The notes under the pieces are model-generated. The model did not search any database. It was not told where the DNA came from and worked only from the letters and a program-made list of their open reading frames with translations. Both the position numbers and the translations under genes were made by a program. Below, one piece after another: positions 8,207 through 17,535 of a DNA stretch of 33,299 nt; the first letter of the stretch is position 1; every line of letters begins with the position of its first letter. The stretch lies in NCBI GenBank assembly GCA_025456425.1, contig JALOKP010000020.1, forward strand, positions 1 to 33,299, given 5' to 3'. This stretch comes from Acidobacteriota bacterium. Lineage in GTDB: Bacteria > Acidobacteriota > Polarisedimenticolia > J045.

Positions 8207-10909
8207 ATGGCGGCGAAGCCCGACGCGAGACGGACGATGGGCCGGCTCGCCTCCGGCGTCGCCGCGTGCCTGGCAGCCGTCGCGAGCGGCGCCATCGCGT
8301 CCGCCGAGGGGCCCGCCGCGACGCCGGCCGCGTGCGCGGTGCAGGTCCGCGATCGGCCCGGCGACCTCGAGCCCTACCTCTGCTTCCAGAAAGCCGCGCG
8401 GGCCAGCGGCGACTGGACCACCGCCGTCGCGCGGCTCGAGGCGCTGCTCGCGCTCGACGGGGCGAACCCGCGCGCGCGGCTGGCCCTCGCGCTGATCGCG
8501 GTCGAGCGGAGCGAGCCGCGGGCCGAGGCGCTCCTGCGGCAGGCGAGCAACGACTTCCGCGCCGCGCGCGACGCCCCCGGCGAGGTACGGTCCCGGCTCG
8601 TGCTGGCCGCGCTCTACTCGACCGGCGCGCGAAACGACGAGGCCCAGCAGGAACTCGACCGCGCGGAGGCCGCGGCCGGGGAGGCGGACGACCCCGTGCT
8701 GGGCGCGCGGGTCACGGTCGCCCGGGCCCGCCTGGCCCACCAGCGCGCGGACTACGGCGTCGCTCTGACGCTGCTCGAGGGGGTGGAGGGGGTCGCCACC
8801 GGCAGCGGCTCCGAGCCCCTGCTCGCCGACTGGCTCGCCGCGAAGGGCTCGGCCCTCTGGGGCATGTCGCGCTTCCCGGAAGCGTTCGACTGCTTCAGGC
8901 GGCAGGCCGACCTGCTGAACCGGGCCGGCGACCTGTTTGAGGAAGCGGGGGCGCGCGCCAACGTCGCGCTGCTCTACGCGGCCGGCCTGCGCGGGCGCGA
9001 GTTGACACCGGATGAGAAGGCCGAGCAGCGACGGCTGGTCGAGCAGGCGCTCGAGGTGGCGCAGCGCGGCGGCAACCGGCCGATCGAGGGGAAGTCGCTG
9101 ATCTACCTGGCGCAACTGGCGACCGAGCCGCCGGAGTACCGCCGCCGGCTGCGCGACGCGCTGGCGCTGGGGCCGGCACTGCGCCCCGACGACCGCCTGC
9201 TCGCCCTGCGGCTGCTGGCCGAGAGCCTGGTCTATCGCGAGCCCAGCGACCCCGCGGCCGCATGGGTGCTCCTGGACCAGGCGGTCGCCGAGGCACAGGC
9301 GCGCGGCGACCTGCAGGGCCTCGCGCGGGCGCGCGTGGTGCGCACGACGATCCCGACGAAGCAGGCCTTCGAAGAGGGCTGGACCCCGGAGCGGCACGAG
9401 CGCCTGCTGGCCGAGTACCCCGCCGCCATGGACGCCGTGGAGGCGATCCGCGACCGGCAGGCCGACGGAGAGGTTCGCGCGCGGACCTTCTCGCAGTGGG
9501 TGTTCCTCTACCGTCGCGTCGCCGGCGCGCTGCTCTGGCCCCCCGACCGCGCGCCCGATCCGGCGGACGTCGAGCGCGCCTTCGCGGTGATGGAGCGGAT
9601 GCGCGCGCGCGTGCTGCTCGACGAGCTGGACGCCGCCGCGGCCACGGGCGCGCTGCGCGGCGGGAGGAGCGCGGTGCCGCTGGCGCACGAGGCCGCGTCG
9701 CTGGGCGAGGTCCAGCGCGCGCTCGCGCCGGACGAGGCGCTCCTGTCCTTCCAACTCGCCGACCGCGGCGCGCTGCGCGGCTTCTTTTGGGGCGGCTCGT
9801 GGCTGATCGTCGTCACGCGCCAGGCGGTGACCGTCCACGCCCTTCCCGATCGCGCCGTGCTGGAGGCGCCGGTCCGGCTCTTCCTCGGGCTGGTCGCGAA
9901 GCGGGACGGCTCCGAGGCGGAGGGCGCGGCACGGCTGTACGTGGACCTGCTCGCGCCCGCCTTGGCTGGCCTCCCGACCGGCGTCGGCCGCCTCGTGATC
10001 GCGCCGGACGACCTGCTGCTGCGCGTGCCGTTCGAGATGCTGCGGCCCGATGTCGCGGGGGAGCCGCTGGGGCTACGCTTTGCCGTGACGATCGTCCCCT
10101 CGGCGACGACCTGGCTGCGGCAGCGGTCGCTCCCCGGCCCCGCCGCCCCAGGGCGCGCGCTCGTCTTCGTCGACCCGGAACTCGTCGCCGCGGAGGAGCC
10201 GAGCCGAGCGGACGGGAGCCCGCCGGCCGAGCGCTCCACCCCGGCGAGGCTGGCCTTCGCGCGCCAGGAGGCCCGAGCGTTGCGCCGGGAACTGGGCGGC
10301 GATTGCGAGGTCCTGGCCGGGGCCGACGCCTCGGAGCGGGCGCTCGAGTCGGCGCCGCTCGAGCGGTTCGGGATCGTCCACTTCGCCGCGCACGCGGTGG
10401 CCGACCCCCAGCGGCCGGATCGTTCCGCCGTGCTGCTGGCACCGGGACCGCCCGACGACGACGGCCGGCTCGAAGCGCGCGAGATCGTCGCCCTCGACTT
10501 CACCGGCCGGGTCGTCGTGCTCTCCGCCTGCCACGGCGCGGCGGGCCCCGAGTTGGAGGGGGAGGGGCTGATGAGCCTGGCGCGCGCGTTCTTCGCGTCG
10601 GGCGCCCGGGCGGTCGTCGGCAGCCGGTGGCGCCTGCGCGACGACGAGGCCGCCGCGCTCTTCGCGCGGTTCTACGCCCAGCTCGGCCGGGGGCGCAGCC
10701 TGTCCGAGGCGCTGCGCGAGGCCCGGCGGGAGCGCGCCGCGGAGGGCGCGCCGGCCGAGGCCTGGGCCGGGGTCATCGTGCTGGGGGACGGGGACTTCGT
10801 CCCGCTCCCCGGGGGGGTCACGCGCTCGTCCGGCTGGGGGCCGGCCCTCGCCGCGTTCGTCCTGCTCGCGGCGGCTGCCGCCGCGCTCGTGCTCTGGAGA
10901 CGCGGCTGA
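8207..10909 (+). CDS. TPR-CHAT caspase-like protein, probably exported
   Basis: A 900-residue protein. Residues 1-33 look like a signal peptide (hydrophobic core near residues 14-30, then ASAEG). Residues about 45-420 are helical TPR-like repeats. Residues about 510-870 form a CHAT domain, a clan CD (caspase/separase) peptidase fold. The expected catalytic pair is present: H729 in HFAAHA and C775 in LSACHGAAG. A hydrophobic helix at residues about 877-897 is followed by RRG, so the protein may be anchored by its C-terminus with the protease outside the cytoplasm. Most described CHAT proteases are cytosolic. The start has GGGGGAA 5 nt upstream; an ATG 30 nt later would also keep the signal peptide. 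It begins 12 nt after the anti-sigma gene and surely shares its transcript. The substrate is unknown. Confidence 0.88.
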   Translation: MAAKPDARRTMGRLASGVAACLAAVASGAIASAEGPAATPAACAVQVRDRPGDLEPYLCFQKAARASGDWTTAVARLEALLALDGANPRARLALALIAVERSEPRAEALLRQASNDFRAARDAPGEVRSRLVLAALYSTGARNDEAQQELDRAEAAAGEADDPVLGARVTVARARLAHQRADYGVALTLLEGVEGVATGSGSEPLLADWLAAKGSALWGMSRFPEAFDCFRRQADLLNRAGDLFEEAGARANVALLYAAGLRGRELTPDEKAEQRRLVEQALEVAQRGGNRPIEGKSLIYLAQLATEPPEYRRRLRDALALGPALRPDDRLLALRLLAESLVYREPSDPAAAWVLLDQAVAEAQARGDLQGLARARVVRTTIPTKQAFEEGWTPERHERLLAEYPAAMDAVEAIRDRQADGEVRARTFSQWVFLYRRVAGALLWPPDRAPDPADVERAFAVMERMRARVLLDELDAAAATGALRGGRSAVPLAHEAASLGEVQRALAPDEALLSFQLADRGALRGFFWGGSWLIVVTRQAVTVHALPDRAVLEAPVRLFLGLVAKRDGSEAEGAARLYVDLLAPALAGLPTGVGRLVIAPDDLLLRVPFEMLRPDVAGEPLGLRFAVTIVPSATTWLRQRSLPGPAAPGRALVFVDPELVAAEEPSRADGSPPAERSTPARLAFARQEARALRRELGGDCEVLAGADASERALESAPLERFGIVHFAAHAVADPQRPDRSAVLLAPGPPDDDGRLEAREIVALDFTGRVVVLSACHGAAGPELEGEGLMSLARAFFASGARAVVGSRWRLRDDEAAALFARFYAQLGRGRSLSEALREARRERAAEGAPAEAWAGVIVLGDGDFVPLPGGVTRSSGWGPALAAFVLLAAAAAALVLWRRG

Positions 10910-10920
10910 AGGGAGAGCCC

Positions 10921-10998
10921 ATGCATTCCGACCTGAGACACCAGGCTCCCGGCCGCGTCACTCCATCGAAATCCACCGATGCTCCAGTGAGGGGGTGA
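10921..10998 (+). CDS. Possible 25-residue small protein
   Basis: A short frame starting with ATG and ending in TGA, placed between the CHAT gene (11 nt before) and the sialidase-like gene (3 nt after). GGGAGAG stands 3 nt before the ATG (the G-rich stretch begins 10 nt upstream). The peptide (MHSDLRHQAPGRV...) is polar, basic and without a signal or membrane segment. It may be a real small protein, a translational coupler for the next gene, or chance. The next gene's own ribosome site overlaps its end. Confidence 0.35.
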   Translation: MHSDLRHQAPGRVTPSKSTDAPVRG

Positions 10999-11001
10999 GT
11001 C

Positions 11002-14000
11002 ATGTGTCGCATCGCGTGCGTTGCGTCTGGGGCCCTGCCGGCCCTGCTGCTCGCCGTTTCGTCCGTGCTTGCCGAGGCTCCTGCGCCGTTCCATGGCGTA
11101 CCGACCGGCGAGACGCGGCTGAGCGTGCCGGCCCAACTATCCCCGGCCGACGACGTCCAGCCCGCCGCCTTCGGCCAGGGGACGGAGGTCTGCGTCGTCT
11201 CGCGCGAGAACTGGACGCTGCAGGCCATGCGGTCGATCGACGGCGGGCAGTCCTTCGGACCGCCGGTCGCGATCGCCGGAGGGCCCGGGCAGAAGCGCGT
11301 CGCGGAGTACGCCGTCGCGCGCGGGCCGGACGGGCGGATTCACGTCGCGGCCGCGGTGATCGATCCGACGATCGGACGTGGATTGCAGTACCTCGGCAGC
11401 GACAACCTCTGCGCCACGTGGACCGGTCCGGTCGACGTTGTCCAGGCCGGGAGCCCGGCCCACGACGTGACGATCCCGGCCGTCGCTGCGAACGCGAGTG
11501 GACGGGTCGCCATCCTGTTCCGTGGCGGCGTGCCCGGAGACGCGTTCGCCGTGGCCAGCTCCGACGCCGGAGCGCACTGGACCGCTCCTGCGCCGCTCGC
11601 GCTCCCGGCGGGAGACACCTCCTACGGGATCCTGCAGGGCGACGTCGAAGTCGATCCTGCAGGGCGCGTTCACGTCGCCTGGATCACCGAAGGATCCACC
11701 GAGCTCTGGCGCTCGCGCTCGATCGACGGAGGCTTGGACTTTTCCACGCCAGCCCAGCAACCGATCGATCAGGACGGGTTCCCGGCCCCTCGAGCCGTCG
11801 CTCTCGCGGTGCCGCAGGACGGATCGCTCCTGACCGCGATCTGGGATTACGACGGCTCCGGCCCTTCCCCCAACCACGTCGGCGTCACACGCTCGACGGA
11901 CGGAGGCGTGAGTCACCCCTTCCGTTACAAGACCGGAAGCGAACTCACGGAGGAAGGCAGGGTCCGCTTCGTTCCGTCGCCGGTCACCGGCACGGTGTTG
12001 CTCCTTGCCTTCCAGCAGGACCGCTGCGAGATCCACCGCTCCGCCGACTGGGGCGCCACGTACTCCCTCTCCGGGGTGCTGGGAGATGTTCTCGAGGCCG
12101 ACACCGGCGCCGACCCCACGGCGATCGAGGCGTCGCCCGGCCACTGGGCTGTCGCCCGCACCAGCCGGTCGGGGAACGCCGTACTCGTCGTCTCCTCCAC
12201 GAACGACGGGCTGACGTGGGGCGACGTGGCGCGCGCCGACGATGGAGCAGCCACCGGCTCGAGCCGGGTGGGTACGCTCGCCGCGGTCGCGCCCGAAGAC
12301 GTCTTCGTCCCCTGGGCCGATCGCCGCGGCGCCGATCAGTCGACGGGGGACATCCGCGGGAACCGCTCCGCGATTGCCCCGCTCTCCTTCGGCCCCGATC
12401 TGCGCGTCGACGGCTCGGACGGGGACCCGATCTCGCCCGAGGCGATACCGGGCACCGCGATCGCCCGGGCGTCGTCCTCCGAGCTGCACGTCGGCTTCGC
12501 CTGGGGTCCCGGCGGGCCGAACACCGACATCTACTTCTCGTCGAGCCGCAACGGTGGCGTCAGCTTCGGCGCACCCGTGCGCGTCAGCACGACCCCGCCG
12601 GGCAGCACGCGGCACGATCACCCGGTGGCAGCCGCGTTGGCGGACGGCCGGGTCTTTGTCGCCTATGCACGCGCCCTGGCCGATGGTTCGCTCGAGATGC
12701 GGTGCAACCGCTCGCTCGACCACGGGGCCACGTGGCTACCCACCGATGTGCTGCTCGGCACCGCGCCGGCCCAGTTCTTCTTCTATGGGGTCCCCAGCCC
12801 GTCCATCGTCGCCTACTCCGACGGCACGGTCCTCGTGGCGTGGTCGGACGGCACGGATGTCTACCTGTCCCGATCCATCGACTCCGCGCAGACGTTTTCC
12901 ACGACTGCCCTCGATGGCCTGCCGGCCGACCAGCAGGCTTTGAATCCACGCCTCATCGCCCAGGCGGACCAGGCCTTCCTCGCGTACTGGTCGTACTGGG
13001 GAGTCTATGCGAAGACAAGCACCAATCGCGGCGGCTCGTGGTCGGGAGGCATGATCGGCTCGTCGGACGTCTCGTCGGTGCGGTGGACCGGGCTGGCGGG
13101 AGACGGCACCTCGAAGGCGATCCTGGTCTGGGCTAGCCTCGGCGGTGGCTCGATCAGGGTGAGCCGATACAGCGCAGGCGCATGGACGCCGGCCGCGACT
13201 CCGGGTTCGACCGGCCTCCTCCCGGCGGTCGGCTACGCATCGCCCAGCGTCGTCCTGCTCACCTACGCCGCGGGACCTCGATTCGGCACCGAGCTGTTGG
13301 CGCGCCGCTCGACCGACGACGGCGTCTCATGGGGAACCGCCTCGCGGCTCGACGACTCGGCGCCCGTCCCCGCGGCGAGGAGCTGGCCAATCGGCATCGT
13401 GTCCGATGGTGCCGGCTCCCTGTGGGTCGTGGCGCTGGACTTCAGCGCGGGCCAGTCGGAACTGGTCTGCCGGCAGACCGGCGACGGCGGGCTGACGTGG
13501 GATCTGCTGCGCCGGGTCGCTTCCGTGCAGCCGCAAGGTGCCTTCCGGGACGGGGAGGTCAACTACTCGACCGGACTGGCGGCGCTGCCTTCGACGCTCG
13601 TCGCCGCCTGGACCGGGCCGCGGCCCGACGCGCCGCTTGCGCAGGTCATGGTGAACGTCTCTCCCGTCGACCGCGACGACGACGGGAGCCCCGCGACGGT
13701 GGATTGCGACGACTTCAACCCGTGGATCTACCCGGGGGCCTACCAGCTCTGCGACGGCCTCAACAACGACTGCAACGATCCGGCGTGGCCCACGCCTCCC
13801 GCCAATGAGGCCGACGGGGACGGCGACTCGTTCCGCGGCTGCGCGGGCGATTGCGACGACACGGACCCCTCGCTTTACCCGGACGCTCCGGAGCTCAACG
13901 ACGGCAGGGACAACCAGTGTCCGGGGGACGTGGGCCGCGGGGTCGTCGACGAGCTGACGGGAGGGCCGACCTTCGACGCCACGGACAAGTCGCTCGTGTC

Positions 14001-14742
14001 GTGGCCGGAGCAGCCGGGGGCGTCGATGTACCAGCTCGCCCGCTGCACGAGCCCCCGCTTCGACCAGGACTGCGTGCTGGTCACGACCACGGCGACCACC
14101 GCCTCCTGGCGCGATCCCGAGGCCACGCTGCCGCAGGGCATCGTCTACTACCTGGTGCGGCCGCTCGCCCCGTTCGCGGGAAGCTGGGGGCAGTCGGACG
14201 ACGGCTCCGGGTCGACCGAGCGGACGCTCGCGTGCACCGAGACGACCGACATCCTGACCTTCCTCGACCACACCTGGGACGACCTCCCGCCGGACGCCCT
14301 GCTTGCCTTCTTCTGGAACCTCACGGCCGTGCCGTCCGACTATTTCCTCTTCGAGATCCAGGAGCCGCCGTACGAGGAGACCAACGCGTGGTGCGCCCAG
14401 GGAGCGGACTTCTACCGTACGAACTACTTGCAGTACCACGGCTCTGGCGGGATCGTCTACTCAAACGGCGTGCCGAGATGGTGGCGCCACAGCGGAACCG
14501 GGCTCGCGTGGGTCGGTCCGACGACGGCTGGCAACGCGAACTACTACGGACCCGCGAGCCAGGTCATCTACTCGTGGAACTCGGAGGCGGGACTCGGGGG
14601 CCGGCCCTCGCGGCAGGTTCACCCCGCGGACTCCGGTTCCTGCGAGGTGATGGACTACTACACGACACGTTGCGCCACGTCGGTGCCGTGGCGGCTGACG
14701 ATTGTGATCGGCCCGGACCGATTCCGTGTGTGCGGGTTCTGA
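11002..14742 (+). CDS. Exported sialidase-like (BNR) protein with MopE tail
   Basis: A 1246-residue protein with a signal peptide (residues about 1-25). Residues about 50-880 carry many Asp-box/BNR-like motifs (RSIDGGQSF, SSDAGAHW, STNDGLTW, RSTDDGVSW), so one or more beta-propellers of the sialidase type are expected. The catalytic arginines of true sialidases were not identified, so binding rather than hydrolysis is the safer guess. Residues 889-975 have two MopE-like metal-binding repeats (DCDDFNPWIYPGA, CDGLNNDC, DCDDTDPSLYPDAPE). Residues 976-1246 form a cysteine-containing domain that ends in CGF. The last 358 residues are homologous to those of the protein at 17536. GAGGGGGTGA lies just before the ATG. 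Confidence 0.82.
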   Translation: MCRIACVASGALPALLLAVSSVLAEAPAPFHGVPTGETRLSVPAQLSPADDVQPAAFGQGTEVCVVSRENWTLQAMRSIDGGQSFGPPVAIAGGPGQKRVAEYAVARGPDGRIHVAAAVIDPTIGRGLQYLGSDNLCATWTGPVDVVQAGSPAHDVTIPAVAANASGRVAILFRGGVPGDAFAVASSDAGAHWTAPAPLALPAGDTSYGILQGDVEVDPAGRVHVAWITEGSTELWRSRSIDGGLDFSTPAQQPIDQDGFPAPRAVALAVPQDGSLLTAIWDYDGSGPSPNHVGVTRSTDGGVSHPFRYKTGSELTEEGRVRFVPSPVTGTVLLLAFQQDRCEIHRSADWGATYSLSGVLGDVLEADTGADPTAIEASPGHWAVARTSRSGNAVLVVSSTNDGLTWGDVARADDGAATGSSRVGTLAAVAPEDVFVPWADRRGADQSTGDIRGNRSAIAPLSFGPDLRVDGSDGDPISPEAIPGTAIARASSSELHVGFAWGPGGPNTDIYFSSSRNGGVSFGAPVRVSTTPPGSTRHDHPVAAALADGRVFVAYARALADGSLEMRCNRSLDHGATWLPTDVLLGTAPAQFFFYGVPSPSIVAYSDGTVLVAWSDGTDVYLSRSIDSAQTFSTTALDGLPADQQALNPRLIAQADQAFLAYWSYWGVYAKTSTNRGGSWSGGMIGSSDVSSVRWTGLAGDGTSKAILVWASLGGGSIRVSRYSAGAWTPAATPGSTGLLPAVGYASPSVVLLTYAAGPRFGTELLARRSTDDGVSWGTASRLDDSAPVPAARSWPIGIVSDGAGSLWVVALDFSAGQSELVCRQTGDGGLTWDLLRRVASVQPQGAFRDGEVNYSTGLAALPSTLVAAWTGPRPDAPLAQVMVNVSPVDRDDDGSPATVDCDDFNPWIYPGAYQLCDGLNNDCNDPAWPTPPANEADGDGDSFRGCAGDCDDTDPSLYPDAPELNDGRDNQCPGDVGRGVVDELTGGPTFDATDKSLVSWPEQPGASMYQLARCTSPRFDQDCVLVTTTATTASWRDPEATLPQGIVYYLVRPLAPFAGSWGQSDDGSGSTERTLACTETTDILTFLDHTWDDLPPDALLAFFWNLTAVPSDYFLFEIQEPPYEETNAWCAQGADFYRTNYLQYHGSGGIVYSNGVPRWWRHSGTGLAWVGPTTAGNANYYGPASQVIYSWNSEAGLGGRPSRQVHPADSGSCEVMDYYTTRCATSVPWRLTIVIGPDRFRVCGF

Positions 14743-14853
14743 GCACGGGCTGATGCGGGCCATCCGCGATCGCACGCGGCGCGCGGTCACCGCTATGACT
14801 GCGGTGTGTCCCCGTGGCGCGAGAATCCGTGTGGGTTCCAAGGAGGAGCAGCC

Positions 14854-17520
14854 ATGTTCCAGCGCAGATTTCGACCAGCCGTCGCGATCGTGATCCTTGG
14901 CGCAGCGCTCGCGTTTGCGTCGCTTGCTGCCCTGGGACCTGTCTTCGCTCAGGCAACGCCCCCCGATCACATCAACTACCAGGGTGTGCTGCGGGATGCC
15001 GCGGGACAGCCGCTAACCGGCACCTTCGGCATGATCTTCCGCTACTTCGACGCCGAGTCGGCGGGTAACGAGATCCTCGAGGAATGGCATGACAGCTATG
15101 CCGGCAACCTGGTTCTCGTCTCACAAGGCATCTTCAGCGTACAGCTCGGTTCCGGCCCGCTGTGGGATGGCGAGGGGCCGGGGAACTACAACTCGCTTGG
15201 CGAAGTGTTCCGCGACTTCTCGAGCGTCTGGCTCGAGCTCCAGGTCAACGGCGAGACGCTCGCACCTCGCGTCGAATTCGTTTCCGCGCCGTACGCGATC
15301 AATGCGGCGCACATCAACGGGCGTACTGCCTCGGATTTCCTCGATACATCGGCGATTCCGCAGACGAAGGCGGGGACACTTGCAGTCGGTCCGGTTGACT
15401 TCGGAGAGTACCTCGGCCGCTATCACGCCATACTGTCGCAAGCGCACTGGACTTGGGAGAGCTATACCGATGCGCCCGGCTATCTCCCCATCAACGCGCA
15501 GTTCAGGACAACCTCCCAACTGGGGCCCGAGACGAACGTAGAGCTGGGCACTGGATATGGCTTCTCGTGTGGCGAAGGAGAGTCATGCATCGACATGGTC
15601 GCGCTGCGAGCGGCCGATAGCGGTTCGATGGTGGAGTTGGCGGGCCACCACTCCAACTTGCTCCCCAGCTACGGCGTCTACGCCACGAGCGAGGGACACG
15701 GCGTCTGGGCCGAGGGGGACTCTGCAGGAGGTCGCTTCGAAGATCGCGATCAGTCAGCCTACGCGGTGATTGCCACAGCAGATGATGGTGTGCAGGGCTA
15801 CGGAAACTACGTCGGCGGCTATTTCAAGGACCGTGACGATACCGGGTACACGCTCGCCGGGTTCGGCAACCATGGGATCGCCGCGGGCGGGGCTTCGAGC
15901 GGAGGCTGGTTCAGCGACTCGGACAACAGCGGCTACGCCCACGTCGGCACGGGTGACCGGGGGATCATGGCGTACGGCAGCCAGGCCGGCGGCTACTTCG
16001 GTGATTCGGACAGCTCGGGTTACGCGTGGGCCGGCTACGGGGGCTACGGAATCATCGCTGGCGGGGCCGACAGCGGGGCCTACTTCGGCGACACGGACCA
16101 GTCCGGCGTTGCGCGCGTCGGCTTCGGGCACCTCGGAATCGAAGCCGAGGGCAGCGAAGCGGGTGGTCGGTTCAAGGACCATGAAGACTCCGGCTACGCC
16201 TATGTAGGCTACGGCGACTATGGAGTGTCGGCAGGGGGAGGCTACGCCGGCGGGTACTTCGGCAGCACCGATTCCTCCGGGTACGCCCGCGTTGGGTTCG
16301 GCAGCGTGGGGATCGACGCGCGCGCCGCGTTCACGCCTGGTTACTTTGCAAACAGCGACTACGCAAACTGGTCTACCGTCGGCGAGCACGTGTCCAAGGT
16401 GCGCGGCCCTGGCGCCAATTCGTTCGTGCAGAATCACCCGGAGGACAGCGGCGCCGTCATCGTGTACTTCACGCCCGAAGGAGACGAGGTCGCGGTCTAC
16501 ACGCGAGGAACGGCTCGGCTCCAAGGCGGGGAGGTACGCGTTCCCCTCGGTGAGACGTTCAAGTGGGTTGCCAATCCCGACCTCGGTCTCACCGTGCACC
16601 TCACGCCGGTCGGATCGTGGTCCGATCTCTATGTGGCATCGAAGGCGAGCGATGCGATCGTCGTCAGGAGCAGTGGCGGCGATGCGAATGCCGTCTTCGA
16701 CTACATCGTCTACGGACTTCGGATCGGCTTCGAGGAGTCGAGCGTTCTCGAGGAGAAGTCCCGCGAAGCCTATATCCCCTCCATGAAGGGCCAGCGCGAG
16801 CTCTACGAGCGCCGGCCGGAGTGGCGCGCCGGCAACGCCTTCGAGCGGTTCAGGGCGATGCAGGACGCGGCGTCGCTCCCGGCCGCAGACCTCGCGCGAG
16901 CCGACGCACTCAGGGTGGCGATTCACGAATACGACCCCGGCAGCGATCCTCCCGCCTGCTCGCTGCGCGGCATGGGACCCTGCAGGGTCGAAGCGGAACC
17001 GCCACAGGAGGTCGCCCGCGGTGCTGCCCCCGGCATCGGAGCCGGGGGGGCCGTGTCGGTTCCCGCGATCCCGCGACCGGCGGATCCTGGCGCCGTCGGC
17101 CCGGCCATCGTGGTCACGCGCGGAGACCGGCAGGATGACAAGGAACCCCCGCCGGCACCCCTGTTCCCCGTCAGCGAGTCGGTCGAACCAGGCGATCTCC
17201 TGGTTCTCGATCCCCTTCGCCCCGGCCAACTCAAGCGCTGCGACGCAGCCGGCAGTACCGGCGTCGCCGGCGTGGTCGCTGCCGAGGCGATCACGATGAA
17301 CGGCCAGCTCCAGGCTCCGCTTGCGTCGTCGCTCTACGCGCTCGTCAAGGCCGATGCCGCCTTCGCGGTGATCCGCGCGGGTGATCTGCTCACGACCTCG
17401 CCGACTCCGGGCCACGCGATGCTCGCGACCGAGGCGCTTCCCGGAACGGTGATCGGCAAGGCGCTCGAGCCACTCGAGGCGGGAGCCGGAGTGATCAGGG
17501 TCCTCCTGATCGCTCGATGA
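14854..17520 (+). CDS. Exported repeat protein, probable beta-solenoid surface fibre
   Basis: An 888-residue protein. Signal peptide at residues about 1-32 (ends VFAQA). Residues about 35-165 match a domain common at the start of large bacterial repeat proteins (INYQGVLRDAAGQPLTG ... SAPYAINA). Residues 282-513 are eight tandem 29-residue repeats. Residues about 524-628 are a conserved domain often seen after such repeats (SFVQNHP, VYTRGTARL, LTVHLTP, FDYIVYGLRIGFE). Residues about 769-888 resemble the end domain with GDLLTTSPTPGHAM. The overall plan recalls tail-fibre or surface-stalk proteins; no enzyme motif is seen. The ATG at 14854 has AAGGAGGAG just upstream and is preferred over a GTG 48 nt earlier. 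A 111-bp gap separates it from the preceding gene. Confidence 0.78.
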   Translation: MFQRRFRPAVAIVILGAALAFASLAALGPVFAQATPPDHINYQGVLRDAAGQPLTGTFGMIFRYFDAESAGNEILEEWHDSYAGNLVLVSQGIFSVQLGSGPLWDGEGPGNYNSLGEVFRDFSSVWLELQVNGETLAPRVEFVSAPYAINAAHINGRTASDFLDTSAIPQTKAGTLAVGPVDFGEYLGRYHAILSQAHWTWESYTDAPGYLPINAQFRTTSQLGPETNVELGTGYGFSCGEGESCIDMVALRAADSGSMVELAGHHSNLLPSYGVYATSEGHGVWAEGDSAGGRFEDRDQSAYAVIATADDGVQGYGNYVGGYFKDRDDTGYTLAGFGNHGIAAGGASSGGWFSDSDNSGYAHVGTGDRGIMAYGSQAGGYFGDSDSSGYAWAGYGGYGIIAGGADSGAYFGDTDQSGVARVGFGHLGIEAEGSEAGGRFKDHEDSGYAYVGYGDYGVSAGGGYAGGYFGSTDSSGYARVGFGSVGIDARAAFTPGYFANSDYANWSTVGEHVSKVRGPGANSFVQNHPEDSGAVIVYFTPEGDEVAVYTRGTARLQGGEVRVPLGETFKWVANPDLGLTVHLTPVGSWSDLYVASKASDAIVVRSSGGDANAVFDYIVYGLRIGFEESSVLEEKSREAYIPSMKGQRELYERRPEWRAGNAFERFRAMQDAASLPAADLARADALRVAIHEYDPGSDPPACSLRGMGPCRVEAEPPQEVARGAAPGIGAGGAVSVPAIPRPADPGAVGPAIVVTRGDRQDDKEPPPAPLFPVSESVEPGDLLVLDPLRPGQLKRCDAAGSTGVAGVVAAEAITMNGQLQAPLASSLYALVKADAAFAVIRAGDLLTTSPTPGHAMLATEALPGTVIGKALEPLEAGAGVIRVLLIAR
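15697..16392 (+). repeat. Eight in-frame 87-bp tandem repeats
   Basis: Each unit encodes 29 residues with the pattern xGIxAxGxxAGGYFxDxDxS followed by GYAxVGxGx. Units 1-7 are clear. Unit 8 is degraded (VGIDARAAFTPGYF...) and a partial unit precedes unit 1. The DNA copies differ at many bases, so the array is old rather than recently expanded. The regular Gly and aromatic spacing suggests a beta-solenoid. Confidence 0.85.
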
Positions 17521-17535
17521 GGGGGGAGGGACCCG

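Noticed and set aside
7193-9838. An 881-codon minus-strand frame across the anti-sigma and CHAT genes
   Set aside because: Low-complexity Arg/Gly/Pro-rich translation with no domain. The plus strand has coupled genes with catalytic motifs.
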